Assembly: GCA_029261355.1 (NCBI GenBank)
Contig: JAJDBM010000024.1
Span: forward strand, 1 to 64,000
Direction: 5' to 3'
Length of the DNA: 64,000 nt
Source of the DNA: Nitrospirales bacterium
Lineage (GTDB): Bacteria > Nitrospirota > Nitrospiria > Nitrospirales > UBA8639
Shown: positions 53,031-62,737 of the stretch, in pieces
How positions within the stretch are numbered: position 1 is the first letter of the stretch
How the letters are laid out: every line of letters begins with the position of its first letter
Position numbers and translations under genes: made by a program
The notes under the pieces: model-generated
What the model was told of the DNA's origin: nothing
The model's input: only the letters and a program-made list of their open reading frames with translations
The model's database searches: none

Positions 53031-54008
53031 ATGATGTTCTCTAGGCGAGCTTTTGCGTACAGCTTGTTGTGCCTAGTCACCGCCGCCTGGCTGCTCATAC
53101 CACACCTGGCCTTTTCCCAAGCAATCATTAACGACCTTGCGGCTCCTCAGAGCATCATTGCCGACCCAGGATATGGCTATTTAGTCGCGAATGCGAACGG
53201 GGAACCCGGAAACCGAAATAACAAAGGATTCATTTCACGACTGGACCTCAAAGGAAAATTAACCAATCTTCGCTTTATTCAAGGTGGCAATCAGACTACG
53301 GTCCTAAACGCCCCAACGGGTATGGTGTTGATTGGAGAGACATTGTACGTTGCCGACATCGATACCATTCGAGGGTTTGCTCGAACCACGGGACAACCCA
53401 CCGATTCCGTCTCAATGGCCCGTTACAACTGTGTCTCACTCACCGGCTTGACCGCCAACAAAGCTGGACAACTCTTGGTTTCTGATACGGAGACCAACGC
53501 GATCTACCAGATTGACCCAAACAAAGAGTTTGCGGTGTCACTTGTCATTCAAGATGATGCCCTCGCAAACCCGCGTGGCATTGCCATTAATCCACGTACT
53601 GAGCGTCTGACAGGGGTCAGTTGGGACGGCGGAAAAGTCTTTGAAATCAGTGAGCAGGGAACCATACACGAGCTCATCTCCAATTCATTTTTCTCTCGCC
53701 GATTTCACAACCTTGACGGGATCGCCTTTGACCGATTTGGCAGCATGTATATTTCTGATATGACAGCAGGAAAAGTGTGGAGAGTTCTCGCGAGTCTCAA
53801 GAAGCAAGTGATTGCAGAGTTTCTGATTTCCCCAGCTGGCATCGGAGTCGATCGTGAAAAACATTTGATCTTGGTTCCCTATCTCTATGCTAACGGAGCC
53901 GAAATTAACGGGCTGGAAATACCCTCTAACTCCGACCACAAAAAGAAACCTCGAGACCTCTCTCAATATGGACTCGGATGGACAAAGAAAGACCAACTCA
54001 GTGAGTAA
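53031..54008 (+). CDS. Secreted NHL/SMP-30-like beta-propeller protein
   Basis: A 325-residue exported protein. The signal peptide MMFSRRAFAYSLLCLVTAAW continues to about AFSQA. The rest is a series of propeller blades of the NHL/gluconolactonase type (SIIADPGYGYLVAN, GLTANKAGQLLVSDTETNAIYQID, DGIAFDRFGSMYISD, PAGIGVDREKHLILVP). It probably binds ligands or proteins in the periplasm. GAGGT lies 10 nt before the ATG at 53031. It overlaps the next gene by 8 bp if that starts at 54001. Confidence 0.8.
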   Translation: MMFSRRAFAYSLLCLVTAAWLLIPHLAFSQAIINDLAAPQSIIADPGYGYLVANANGEPGNRNNKGFISRLDLKGKLTNLRFIQGGNQTTVLNAPTGMVLIGETLYVADIDTIRGFARTTGQPTDSVSMARYNCVSLTGLTANKAGQLLVSDTETNAIYQIDPNKEFAVSLVIQDDALANPRGIAINPRTERLTGVSWDGGKVFEISEQGTIHELISNSFFSRRFHNLDGIAFDRFGSMYISDMTAGKVWRVLASLKKQVIAEFLISPAGIGVDREKHLILVPYLYANGAEINGLEIPSNSDHKKKPRDLSQYGLGWTKKDQLSE

Positions 54009-54669
54009 GTGCAGCTATTGCGATCAACGAAAAGGGAAACGCCCATGCCCGGCATTGAGTGGATTTATCTGTAGCCAATGCTGCGGGACTTTCCGCATGA
54101 ATAAAATTACCTGTCCACCCGACTGCGTATACCTTAATTCCAATAATGAATATCAACAAAAACGCGTAGGGGTTCACTTTGAACAAGACCGCCGAACGTT
54201 TTACCGTGAATTATTGGATTTAGGAGGAGAGCGGGCAACTGAGGTTTTCTATGTCCTAGAAGCGTTGACCTACCGATTTTTTCAATCGCGACCTGATGCC
54301 CAAGACGCCGAAGTCATTGATGGCCTGAAGCATCTTCGCCAATCGTTTAGCCCAATTCATATACCTGGGGCTGCGCCGACAGCATTTGCAGAAGAGCTGA
54401 AGAAAGAATATAAAACCCTCGAAGACCGACAGCCCCTTGATACGACCATGGTGACCCAAGTGCTTGACCGAGCCAGTCAATTCATTCAAGGGTTTTCAGG
54501 AGAGGGACTTCGCTCTAACCGCTTCCTGAACGGCCTCATTGGATACATCAAACTTCGTCATCCAGACGTTGCCGAACAACTCGCCCGTCAGGCTGGTGCC
54601 GGTGGACGCATTATCATCCCCAGTGGAGCCCCACTCGAAGACCCCCCCCCCATTGTTCAGCAACCCTAA
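54001..54669 (+). CDS. Cysteine-rich, putative zinc-binding protein
   Basis: About 222 residues. The N-terminus carries closely spaced cysteines: CSYCDQRKGKRPCPAL, then ICSQCCG and KITCPPDC, most likely a zinc-binding module resembling SEC-C- or ribbon-type fingers. The remainder is helical with no membrane segment. I do not recognise the family. The start is uncertain: GTG at 54001 places the cysteines at the N-terminus, while ATG at 53968 would add 11 residues and overlap the upstream gene by 41 bp. It is coupled to the NHL-like gene. Confidence 0.7.
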   Translation: MSKCSYCDQRKGKRPCPALSGFICSQCCGTFRMNKITCPPDCVYLNSNNEYQQKRVGVHFEQDRRTFYRELLDLGGERATEVFYVLEALTYRFFQSRPDAQDAEVIDGLKHLRQSFSPIHIPGAAPTAFAEELKKEYKTLEDRQPLDTTMVTQVLDRASQFIQGFSGEGLRSNRFLNGLIGYIKLRHPDVAEQLARQAGAGGRIIIPSGAPLEDPPPIVQQP

Positions 54670-54705
54670 CTCATTTCCCCTAAAGGTTGTTTAAGGAAAA
54701 CGTGA

Positions 54706-54783
54706 GTCGTTCCCCTTATTCCTCACTTGCAAGAACAAGAAAAGAATGAGGGGTCTCCTGAGGAGATACGAATCAGGAACGAC
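54706..54783. other. Structured RNA-like element between convergent genes
   Basis: An outer stem GTCGTTCC/GGAACGAC (54706-54713 with 54776-54783) encloses two hairpins: CCTTATTC/GAATGAGG (54714-54721 with 54744-54751) and TCTCC-TGA-GGAGA (54754-54766). This is a three-way-junction shape. It may be a bidirectional terminator or an RNA. No T-run is present. Confidence 0.4.
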
Positions 54784-54796
54784 GAGATACGCCTCA

Positions 54797-55414
54797 TCAT
54801 TCCACGATTTCTATTGTCATTTCAATTCGTTCAAGGGGATTATCACGTGAGTTGCGAGGTTGACTCACAATTTTGTCAGTGACTTCAAGACCCTTAATAA
54901 TTTCACCAAAAACAGTGTACTGTCCATCTAAATGTGGCGCCTTATCAACCATGATGAAAAATTGTGAACCAGCACTATTTGGATCAGCTGTTCGAGCTGC
55001 GGATAAAATCCCTTTGACATGCTCAATCTTGCTAAATTCCGCTGGCAAGGTATAGCCAGGACCACCTGTGCCATACGATTGCATTTTACTCGGATCTTTT
55101 GTATTCGGGTCACCTCCCTGAATCATGAACCCTGGTATGACACGATGAAAAATTGTGCCATTATAAAAGCCAGACTTTGAGAGCTTAATAAAACTTTCAA
55201 CATGTTTGGGGGCCAATTCTGGGAAAAAGACTATCTCCATTTCTCCAAACTTGGTTTTCATTATGGCATGAGGTGCCTTTGTGGACTTGTCCTCATCACC
55301 AACAAGGATGACATTCTCAGCAGCTCCCCAACTCACAGTGCACAAACCAGTCCATATGAACCCCATTATCAGCAATGTCATTGAAACCCAACCTACCTGC
55401 CTTGCCTTCTTCAT
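54797..55414 (-). CDS. Secreted peptidyl-prolyl cis-trans isomerase (cyclophilin)
   Basis: A 205-residue cyclophilin that speeds proline isomerisation during folding. The N-terminal signal peptide (about 1-30, ending near SWGAA) suggests periplasmic action. The core shows FHRVIPGFMIQGGDP, GTGGPGYTLPAEF, SAARTADPNSAGSQFFIM and YTVFGEIIKGLEV, with the catalytic Arg in FHRV. It lies 34 bp downstream of rnc on the same strand. Confidence 0.93.
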   Translation of the reverse strand: MKKARQVGWVSMTLLIMGFIWTGLCTVSWGAAENVILVGDEDKSTKAPHAIMKTKFGEMEIVFFPELAPKHVESFIKLSKSGFYNGTIFHRVIPGFMIQGGDPNTKDPSKMQSYGTGGPGYTLPAEFSKIEHVKGILSAARTADPNSAGSQFFIMVDKAPHLDGQYTVFGEIIKGLEVTDKIVSQPRNSRDNPLERIEMTIEIVE

Positions 55415-55448
55415 AGACCTGACTCCTCTCGCCTAGTAAATAAATGCT

Positions 55449-56159
55449 CTATGATGCTGCATTTTGTCCAAGTCCTGCCTCCAAGGCTTGGCGCGCCGCG
55501 ACCTGTTCTGCTTCTTTTTTTGTTGTTCCTTTTCCTCGCCCTCGGACTTGTTCCCTCACAAATACCTCGACTTCAAAAACTTTTCGATGATCTGGTCCAG
55601 ATTCGTGAACCAGACGATACTCAGGATTTTCCTCAAACTGCCTATGTACTACTTCTTGCAAATGACTTTTATAGTCACCTCTTGGACCATCATCTGCACC
55701 CATCGAGCCAAGATCATCAAGCTCAGGCTTGAGGATTTTCAAAATACATGTCTTGGCGGCATCACTCCCTCCATCAAGATACACCGCTGCTATCACGGCC
55801 TCTAAGGCATTGGAGAGTAAGGAACTTTTTTGACGCCCATGCGTGGCCTCCTCTCCTCGACCAAGTCGCAAATACTTACCCAAATGCAACCGCTTGGCTA
55901 CAGTGGCTAGCGATGAACGACTAACGAGAAATGCCTTAACTTTTGAAAGTTCGCCCTCACTCGCATGAGGGAAAGTTGAGACAATATAATCACACACAAC
56001 GAATGCTAAGACCGCATCACCTAAAAACTCTAACCGTTCATTATCTTGTTGCGCGACATCGTGACTTCCTTGCAAGAAGGATTTATGGGTCAGTGCAAGG
56101 TCTAATAAATCAGGGTTCTGAAAGACGTATCCAAGTTTTGATAAAACATCTGAAAGCAC
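55449..56159 (-). CDS. rnc: Ribonuclease III
   Basis: A double-strand-specific endoribonuclease for rRNA and mRNA processing. The catalytic domain has NERLEFLGDAVLAFVV with the metal-binding Glu and Asp, followed by LLSNALEAVIAAVYLDGG, and the C-terminal dsRNA-binding domain (GRGKGTTKKEAEQVAARQAL). The start is uncertain: an extended -10 promoter lies at 56226-56234, so the frame's first TTG at 56237 cannot be translated from it. GTG 56159 (236 residues, nine residues before LGYVF) fits the family; GTG 56177 is the alternative. Confidence 0.93.
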   Translation of the reverse strand: MLSDVLSKLGYVFQNPDLLDLALTHKSFLQGSHDVAQQDNERLEFLGDAVLAFVVCDYIVSTFPHASEGELSKVKAFLVSRSSLATVAKRLHLGKYLRLGRGEEATHGRQKSSLLSNALEAVIAAVYLDGGSDAAKTCILKILKPELDDLGSMGADDGPRGDYKSHLQEVVHRQFEENPEYRLVHESGPDHRKVFEVEVFVREQVRGRGKGTTKKEAEQVAARQALEAGLGQNAAS

Positions 56160-56225
56160 AGGAGCGCCACTTTCCACAGCAAGAAGTCTTGAATTTCTCT
56201 GTTCGCCCAGATTGAAAACTATGGA

Positions 56226-56234
56226 ATTATACCA
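56226..56234 (-). promoter_or_regulatory. Extended -10 promoter of rnc
   Basis: On the minus strand TGGTATAAT matches an extended -10 (TGn-TATAAT) element with transcription starting near 56218. A -35 box is not clear. It separates rnc-cyclophilin transcription from the fab operon upstream. Confidence 0.6.
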
Positions 56235-56320
56235 CAAAAGAAGAATGGGGTGGGTATACTTGATTCATTGTGCAAACGACATCCTAGCCATAAAAAATAG
56301 CGTTCATCTCACCGTTCTCG

Positions 56321-57574
56321 CTATGAATCGGCTACCCCTTTGAATACCAGGCAGGCATTCACACCTCCAAATCCAAACGCATTGGACACAGCAGCAGAAA
56401 TATTCACGTCACGAGCCTTCCCTGATATATAATCCAAATCGCAAGCAGGGTCAGGCGTCTCAAGATTCATCGTTGGTGGCAACCGGCCCTCTCTCAATGC
56501 TAGTGCGGTAAAAATAGACTCAATACCCCCAGCAGCCCCCAACAGATGCCCTGTCATGGATTTTGTTGAACTAACGGGAATGTTATAGGCTCTCTCACCA
56601 AACACGCGCTTAATAACATTAGTCTCGACGACATCTGCCATGGTTGAGGTCCCATGGGCGTTAATATATCCAATGTCTTCTTTGTTCACTCCCGAATCCT
56701 GAAGTGCACGCTCTAAGCATTTCACTGCCCCACTCCCATTTTCAGAAGGTGCGGTAATATGAAAGGCATCGCTATTCATGGCATATCCGGCCACTTCAGC
56801 ATAGATATGCGCACCTCGGGTACGAGCCTGCTCCATCTCTTCTAATACCAGCACCCCAGCACCTTCACCAATCACAAACCCGTCTCGATCCTTATCAAAC
56901 GGACGACTGGCATGTTCCGGATCATCATTACGCCTCGACAAAGCCTTCGCTGAAGCAAACCCAGCTAAGGCCGTTGTACAAATCGTGCTTTCTGCTCCTC
57001 CCGCAATCATCGTATCGGCTTCTCCATATTGAATCAGACGAAAGGCATCACCAATACAATTGTTTCCTGAGGCACAGGCTGTGACAGCAGAAGAATTTGG
57101 GCCCTTCGCTCCAAATCGAATGGCTACCTGACCCGATGCTAAATTAATAATCACCATCGGGATATAAAAAGGCGTAATTCGATCTGGCCCCTTCTCCAAC
57201 AACACTTTATGATAGTGTTCAATCGCAGGCAGCCCACCAATGCCCGACCCAATGTACACTCCGACGCGATCTTCATTCTCTTCGGTAATCTTGAGTTTTG
57301 CGTCATCTACAGCTTCTTGACTGGCCGCCAGAGCATAGTGGATGAAGGTATCCATCTTCTTGATTTCCTTCTTTTCGATATAATCAGCTGGATTAAAGTC
57401 CTTGACTTCGCCAGCAATTCGAGAAGGAAAGTTTGTCGCATCAAAGCGAGTGATTGGACCAATCCCAGATTGCCCCGCACAAAGATTCGTCCAAGTCTGA
57501 GTCGCTCCAACTCCTATTGGAGTGACCAATCCCACACCAGTGATAACCACACGCCGTTTATGGAAATTCGACAT
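56321..57574 (-). CDS. fabF: 3-oxoacyl-ACP synthase II
   Basis: A 417-residue condensing enzyme elongating fatty acids. The catalytic Cys is in [11 protein letters not shown]; the two histidines are in NAHGTSTM and [18 protein letters not shown] precedes the ATG at 57574; an in-frame GTG four codons earlier is less likely. It closes the fab operon, downstream of acpP. Confidence 0.96.
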   Translation of the reverse strand: MSNFHKRRVVITGVGLVTPIGVGATQTWTNLCAGQSGIGPITRFDATNFPSRIAGEVKDFNPADYIEKKEIKKMDTFIHYALAASQEAVDDAKLKITEENEDRVGVYIGSGIGGLPAIEHYHKVLLEKGPDRITPFYIPMVIINLASGQVAIRFGAKGPNSSAVTACASGNNCIGDAFRLIQYGEADTMIAGGAESTICTTALAGFASAKALSRRNDDPEHASRPFDKDRDGFVIGEGAGVLVLEEMEQARTRGAHIYAEVAGYAMNSDAFHITAPSENGSGAVKCLERALQDSGVNKEDIGYINAHGTSTMADVVETNVIKRVFGERAYNIPVSSTKSMTGHLLGAAGGIESIFTALALREGRLPPTMNLETPDPACDLDYISGKARDVNISAAVSNAFGFGGVNACLVFKGVADS

Positions 57575-57710
57575 GACGCAATACACCTTCTATCTTCACA
57601 ACAATGATTGAAGAATAACTAGGTAGGAACACACCATAAAGAGATTGATACTGGCTTCTCTGAATAAAGCTCTAAAGAGAAAATGGACTTATCCCATCCA
57701 TAAATTACTA

Positions 57711-57941
57711 TTAGGCTTTTTCTTTAATAAAGTCGATGGCTCCACCCACTGTCTGAATTTTCTCCGCATCTTCATCTGGAATCTCAACATCAAATTCTTC
57801 TTCCAGCGCCATGACCAATTCAACGGTATCTAAAGAATCTGCTCCAAGATCATCGACAAATTTAGCATCCGAAACAACTTCTTCTTCTTCAACCCCTAAT
57901 TGTTCAGCGATTATTTTCTTAATACGGTCTTGCACTTCCAT
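57711..57941 (-). CDS. acpP: Acyl carrier protein
   Basis: A 76-residue acidic carrier protein with the phosphopantetheine site Ser36 in [27 protein letters not shown] directly before the ATG at 57941 fixes the start. It lies between fabG and fabF, its usual place. Confidence 0.98.
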   Translation of the reverse strand: MEVQDRIKKIIAEQLGVEEEEVVSDAKFVDDLGADSLDTVELVMALEEEFDVEIPDEDAEKIQTVGGAIDFIKEKA

Positions 57942-58016
57942 AGCCCCTCCTCCTATTGTCATATTTTATTTCCGCTCTTATCCATTCAAAGCTTCGTTAT
58001 ACCATTTTAGCGTTCT

Positions 58017-58760
58017 TCATGCCATGTGCATGCCACCGTTCACATGAAGAACCTGCCCAGTCATGTACCCAGCCACGTCGGAGGCTAAAAAGCACACCGC
58101 AGCTGCAACATCAGCAGGGGTTCCAAGCCGTCGTAGGGGAATTTGATTCAGCAAGGCATCTTTCACATCTTGGGTAAGACCTTGTGTCATCGCTGTATCA
58201 ATAAAACCTGGGGCAACGGCATTGACGGTAACCGTTCGACTGGCATATTCACGTGCCACAGTTTTCGTAAACCCAATGACTGCAGCCTTTGAGGCCGCGT
58301 AGTTAGCTTGCCCGACATTCCCAATAGCCCCAACAATGGAAGCAATATTAATGATACGACCTGAACGCTGCTTACTCATCGACGACAGACAGGCTTTCGT
58401 ACAATGGAACGTGCCGTTTAAGTTCACTTGAAGCACGGCATTCCAATCATCCTCTTTCATACGCATCAAAAGGCCATCTCGGGTGATTCCCGCATTATTG
58501 ACCAAAATATCAATATGGCCCCATTCTTTCAAAGCCTGATCCATATTCGTTTTCACAGAGTCCCACTCGGCCACATTCACCGGAAGCGCCAAAGCTCGTC
58601 GGCCTTCTTTCTCAATGGCATCGATCGTCTCCTTGCATCGCGCAACATCAAGGTCCATGACCACAACATCTGCACCATCTCGTGCCAGGCTTGTCGCAAT
58701 GGTTTGGCCAATCCCCTGGGCAGCACCTGTTACAATAGCGACTTTTCCATCTAATGACAT
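58017..58760 (-). CDS. fabG: 3-oxoacyl-ACP reductase
   Basis: A 247-residue short-chain dehydrogenase reducing beta-ketoacyl-ACP with NADPH. Motifs: VTGAAQGIGQTIA, NNAGITRDGLLMRM, NIASIVGAIGN and the catalytic YAASKAAVIGFTK, ending VLHVNGGMHM. Two ATGs lie 6 bp apart; the second (58760) has GGAG at good distance. Confidence 0.96.
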   Translation of the reverse strand: MSLDGKVAIVTGAAQGIGQTIATSLARDGADVVVMDLDVARCKETIDAIEKEGRRALALPVNVAEWDSVKTNMDQALKEWGHIDILVNNAGITRDGLLMRMKEDDWNAVLQVNLNGTFHCTKACLSSMSKQRSGRIINIASIVGAIGNVGQANYAASKAAVIGFTKTVAREYASRTVTVNAVAPGFIDTAMTQGLTQDVKDALLNQIPLRRLGTPADVAAAVCFLASDVAGYMTGQVLHVNGGMHMA

Positions 58761-58805
58761 ACGCATTTCTCCAAGCTCAGTGTTCCCAAATTTTCAATCA
58801 CTTAC

Positions 58806-59744
58806 TCAGATAGCAAGCGCTGAGCGAACAGTCAAAAACGATTCAACATCATGAACATTATAAATAGCCGCTTGAGGAAGTATCCGTTTGACAAGCCCAG
58901 CTAAAACTTTTCCAGGCCCAATCTCAATATAAGTATTAACACCCATTTCAGACATCGTACGAATCGACTTCGTCCATTGAACAGAAGACGGCAATTGACG
59001 AATTAATGAGTGACGAATGTCATGAGCCTTCGACAAGACCCGCGCCTCTGCATTATTGATGATCGGCGTCTGCAAGTCAGACAAGTCAACAGAATCAATA
59101 TCGGCTTGCAATCGATCAGCCGCCACTTTCATGAGCGAGGTATGGACAGGCACACTTACAGGAAGAGGCATCACTCGTCGTGCCCCTCGTTCTTTTAATA
59201 ACGTGATTGCTTGCTCAACCGCGACCTTCTCGCCAGCGATCACTGTTTGCCCTGGGCAATTGAAATTGGCTGGCGCAATTACCCCGAATGATTGGGAATC
59301 CTTGCATGCGCGAATCACATCTTCTTCAGATACGCCAATTACTGCGGCAACAAGTCCCGTCCCAGGCTCTACGGCTTCCGCCATATATTGCCCACGCTTT
59401 TGAACAAGCTTGACAGCATCAGGATAGGTCAACCCTTTTGCTGCCACAAGCGCTGAATATTCTCCAAGACTATGCCCTGCAACAACCGTAGGCTTAAGCT
59501 GAGTTTGATCAAATAAGGATAAGGCAACCAGACTGCTCACAAGAAGGGCTGGTTGGGTATACTCAGTCAAATTAAGTTGTTCCGCGGGACCATCAAAGCA
59601 GAGGCTTGCCACATCAAAACCCAATACTTCACTGGCTTCTGAATATAGCCTGCGAACATTGTCGTCGGCATCAAACAGTGAACGCCCCATACCGACGGAC
59701 TGAGAACCTTGTCCTGGAAAAAGTAGGCCAACTGAATGGGTCAT
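58806..59744 (-). CDS. fabD: Malonyl-CoA:ACP transacylase
   Basis: A 312-residue enzyme that loads malonyl groups on ACP. It has FPGQGSQSVGMG near the N-terminus, the nucleophile motif GHSLGEYSALVAA, and the catalytic His in PVHTSLM. The ATG at 59744 begins MTHSVGLLFPGQG; a GTG 15 bp upstream is possible. It lies between the enoyl-reductase-like gene and fabG. Confidence 0.95.
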   Translation of the reverse strand: MTHSVGLLFPGQGSQSVGMGRSLFDADDNVRRLYSEASEVLGFDVASLCFDGPAEQLNLTEYTQPALLVSSLVALSLFDQTQLKPTVVAGHSLGEYSALVAAKGLTYPDAVKLVQKRGQYMAEAVEPGTGLVAAVIGVSEEDVIRACKDSQSFGVIAPANFNCPGQTVIAGEKVAVEQAITLLKERGARRVMPLPVSVPVHTSLMKVAADRLQADIDSVDLSDLQTPIINNAEARVLSKAHDIRHSLIRQLPSSVQWTKSIRTMSEMGVNTYIEIGPGKVLAGLVKRILPQAAIYNVHDVESFLTVRSALAI

Positions 59745-59788
59745 AGACGTATTGCGCACAACTCGGGAAGTGATAAATGGCTAAACAT

Positions 59789-60604
59789 TTAATCGACGAT
59801 AAATTCTCCACCATCGACACAGATGACATTTCCTGTAATCCATTGCCCCTTGGGTTGGCTTAAGAGGCCAATCGCTTCAGCAACGTCTTTAGGTAAGGTT
59901 AACCGACCAGAAGGGTTTTTACGTTTGGCAAGATCAATCATTTCGGTTGAGCCAGGAATTTTCCTCAAGGCTGGAGTATCCGTTACCCCGGCCATAATCG
60001 CATTCGCTGTAATTCCTAACGGAGCAAGTTCCAGCGCAAGCTGTCGCGTATGAGACTCTAATGCAGACTTTGCGGCAGAAACAGCTCCATAAGTACGCCA
60101 CACTCTGGCCCCTCCTGCACTCGTCATCGAAAAAATTCGACTACCACGCCCCATAAACTGCTTCGCGACTAAATCCTGTGTCCAATAGACTAAGCTATTT
60201 GCCATAACATCTAAGGTCATGTCCATTTGAGGCTTTGAAATGGCTTCCGCCTGCGATGGTGCGATAAACGGTTTCAATGTCCCAAATGCTAAAGAATGCA
60301 AGAGCACTCGGATCACAATAGGAGAGCCTAACTCCTCTGATTTCGATTGCATGGCTGAAAGGATTTCACTTCGTTTCTCAGGGTCGGCCGCATTCGCATT
60401 AAAAAATATAGCTGATCGCCCTAAATCATGAATCTCTTTGACTATTCGATCAACATTTGGAAACGTCGACTTTCGATCCAAATGCACTCCAAAAATATTT
60501 AACCCTAAGGAAGCCAATTCCAAAGCAACAGATTCGCCAAATCCACTGGAGGCTCCCAAAATCAGCGCCCATTCACCGTCTAATGGCTTAATGTTTTCAC
60601 TCAT
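59789..60604 (-). CDS. Enoyl-ACP reductase-like short-chain dehydrogenase
   Basis: A 271-residue SDR protein. Its active site is Tyr172-X6-Lys179 (YGAVSAAK), the FabI/FabL spacing, rather than the YX3K of ordinary SDRs such as FabG. The N-terminal glycine motif GASSGFGES is closer to FabL-type reductases than to FabI (GxxxxxSxA). Other features: LLHSLAFGTLKPF, and the C-terminal WITGNVICVDGGEFI. Set between fabH and fabD, it most likely does the last step of each elongation cycle. The exact subclass (FabI, FabL or a relative) is uncertain. Confidence 0.8.
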   Translation of the reverse strand: MSENIKPLDGEWALILGASSGFGESVALELASLGLNIFGVHLDRKSTFPNVDRIVKEIHDLGRSAIFFNANAADPEKRSEILSAMQSKSEELGSPIVIRVLLHSLAFGTLKPFIAPSQAEAISKPQMDMTLDVMANSLVYWTQDLVAKQFMGRGSRIFSMTSAGGARVWRTYGAVSAAKSALESHTRQLALELAPLGITANAIMAGVTDTPALRKIPGSTEMIDLAKRKNPSGRLTLPKDVAEAIGLLSQPKGQWITGNVICVDGGEFIVD

Positions 60605-60689
60605 GACTCCCTCACTATAATCAATAGATTTAGACTCATTTCTCTATGCAACAATCTCTTTTGTCCGATATCACTCATACTAGATATCC

Positions 60690-61664
60690 CTACCATCGAA
60701 TGAGGCTAGACGCCCATGTGAGGCCAGCACCAAATGCTGCGAGGAGGACATAGTCACCACATCGAATCCGACCAGAAGCCACGGCCTCATCTAGTGCCAA
60801 GGGAATGGATGCCGCAGACGTATTCCCCAAACGATCTAGATTGATGACCGTTTTTTCTAATGGGAACTTCAGCCTTTGAGCAACCGCTTTAAGAATACGA
60901 ATATTCGCCTGATGGGGAACAAAAACATCGACATCTTCAATAGAGTGACCATTGAAAGTCAAGACTTCCCTCACGGCTTCTTCCATTGTTTTTACCGCGA
61001 CCTTAAAGGTTTCATTCCCCTTCATTTGAACAAACTGTAATTTATCGTTCAGCGTTTGCTCTGAGGCTGGAAATCGTGAACCACCTCCAGGAACTTGGAT
61101 GAGTTCAGAATGCTCCCCATCCCCATGTAGATGGATTGATAATATCCCATCATCTCCTTCGGCCTTTCCAACAACTACAGCGCCAGCGCCATCACCAAAC
61201 AAAACACAGGTGTTGCGGTCTGTCCAATCAATAATAGATGACATAACCTCTGCGCCAATTACCAACACATACTGCAAGCCCGTTTTCACGTAGGCATCGG
61301 CAAGGGCAAGCGAATAGACAAATCCGCAGCAGGCAGCGTTGAGATCAAAGGCAGCCGCTCGCGTGGCACCAATTTTCTGTTGAACGAGACATGCCGTGGA
61401 TGGAAGGGGGGAGTCTCCAGTACAGGTGCCGACAATAATAAGATCAAGTTGGGATGCCAAAACTCCAGCCTTGGCTAACGCCTTCTCTGCAGCTTTCATG
61501 GCTAAGTCGGAGCAGGCTTGATCCTGCCCCACTATTCGACGCTCACGAATCCCGGTTCGTTCAATGATCCAGGAGTCTGACGTATCAACCATTTTTTCAA
61601 GGTCAGCATTCGTCAGAATTCGATCTGGAACATAAGCCCCTGTCCCTAGAATTCGACTTCTCAT
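60690..61664 (-). CDS. fabH: 3-oxoacyl-ACP synthase III
   Basis: A 324-residue initiating condensing enzyme using acetyl-CoA and malonyl-ACP. The nucleophile is C112 in DLNAACCGFVYSL; the His and Asn are in VPHQANIRI and NTSAASIPLAL. The start overlaps the plsX stop by 4 bp (ATGA). Confidence 0.96.
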   Translation of the reverse strand: MRSRILGTGAYVPDRILTNADLEKMVDTSDSWIIERTGIRERRIVGQDQACSDLAMKAAEKALAKAGVLASQLDLIIVGTCTGDSPLPSTACLVQQKIGATRAAAFDLNAACCGFVYSLALADAYVKTGLQYVLVIGAEVMSSIIDWTDRNTCVLFGDGAGAVVVGKAEGDDGILSIHLHGDGEHSELIQVPGGGSRFPASEQTLNDKLQFVQMKGNETFKVAVKTMEEAVREVLTFNGHSIEDVDVFVPHQANIRILKAVAQRLKFPLEKTVINLDRLGNTSAASIPLALDEAVASGRIRCGDYVLLAAFGAGLTWASSLIRW

Positions 61665-62692
61665 GGTTGGACAACTGCTGACGTGTCAGGCATCGTCACT
61701 TTCAGACCATCGGCAATATCAGTACGAAGCCGTTCAACAAATCCACCCTCAGCCAATTTATGAGCTCGACAAATCGCATTCTTGATCGCTTTGGCAGACG
61801 AACGGCCATGGCAAATCATGCTAATCCCATTCACTCCAAGTAATGGAGCCCCACCAAATTCCGCATAATCTGTCTTACGACGTAGGCGCAGTAAGGGACC
61901 GGCAATAAACAGATAGGACAACCGACCAAGGCTAGATGCCGCAATTTCTTTCATCAACATTTTCTTAATAGCATCAGCAAGACCTTCAGAAATTTTTAAC
62001 GCTACATTGCCAAGGAATCCATCACAAACAATGACATCAGCATTGCCGCTATACACATCACGCCCCTCGATATTGCCAATGAAGTTTATCGAACTGGCTT
62101 TCAAGAGTCGAAAAGCTTCCTTCGTCACTTCATTTCCTTTCGTGTCCTCTTCCCCTATACTTAAAAGTCCCACTCGTGGTCTTGCCACTTCCAAGATATG
62201 CTTACCATATTCGCTTCCCATGATTCCAAACTGATACAATTGTTGAGCCGTACAATCAACCGTAGCCCCAACATCAAGCATGACCGCATTGCCTTGCCGT
62301 GTTGGCAAACTAGCCGCAATTGCGGGACGCTCAACCCCCTCAATAGAGCCAAGAAGAAAAAAAGCAGAAACCATCGTAGCGCCAGTATTCCCTGCGCTCA
62401 CTACAGCTTGAACATCACCAGTTTTGGCCAGTTTCGTGGCAATCCAAATTGATGAGTCACGCTTTTTTCGTGCTATGGAGGCTGGTAACTCGTGCATCTC
62501 AACGGTTTGAGAGGCATGGCAAATACTTAAGGAGGATTTCTTGCCTTTGATGGAATCAAGGTGGGCTTGAATTTTATCTTGGTCGCCGACTAAAACAATC
62601 TCATCACCAAGCTCTTTGGCGGCTTGCATTGCTCCGTCGACAAGAGGGGTTAATCCAAAGTCTCCCCCCATCGCGTCAAGTGCAATTTTCAT
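61661..62692 (-). CDS. plsX: Phosphate acyltransferase PlsX
   Basis: A 343-residue enzyme making acyl-phosphate from acyl-ACP for phospholipid synthesis. Family signatures: MKIALDAMGGDFG, AVVSAGNTGATM, VDCTAQQL, LLSIGEEDTKGNE, GNVALKISEG and GGAPLLGVNGISMICHG. It is followed by fabH with a 4-bp overlap and preceded by rpmF. Confidence 0.96.
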   Translation of the reverse strand: MKIALDAMGGDFGLTPLVDGAMQAAKELGDEIVLVGDQDKIQAHLDSIKGKKSSLSICHASQTVEMHELPASIARKKRDSSIWIATKLAKTGDVQAVVSAGNTGATMVSAFFLLGSIEGVERPAIAASLPTRQGNAVMLDVGATVDCTAQQLYQFGIMGSEYGKHILEVARPRVGLLSIGEEDTKGNEVTKEAFRLLKASSINFIGNIEGRDVYSGNADVIVCDGFLGNVALKISEGLADAIKKMLMKEIAASSLGRLSYLFIAGPLLRLRRKTDYAEFGGAPLLGVNGISMICHGRSSAKAIKNAICRAHKLAEGGFVERLRTDIADGLKVTMPDTSAVVQP

Positions 62693-62737
62693 AGTCCTTG
62701 TGAAAATCGTGGGTCACAAGATTGGAAAGAGAGGGCC

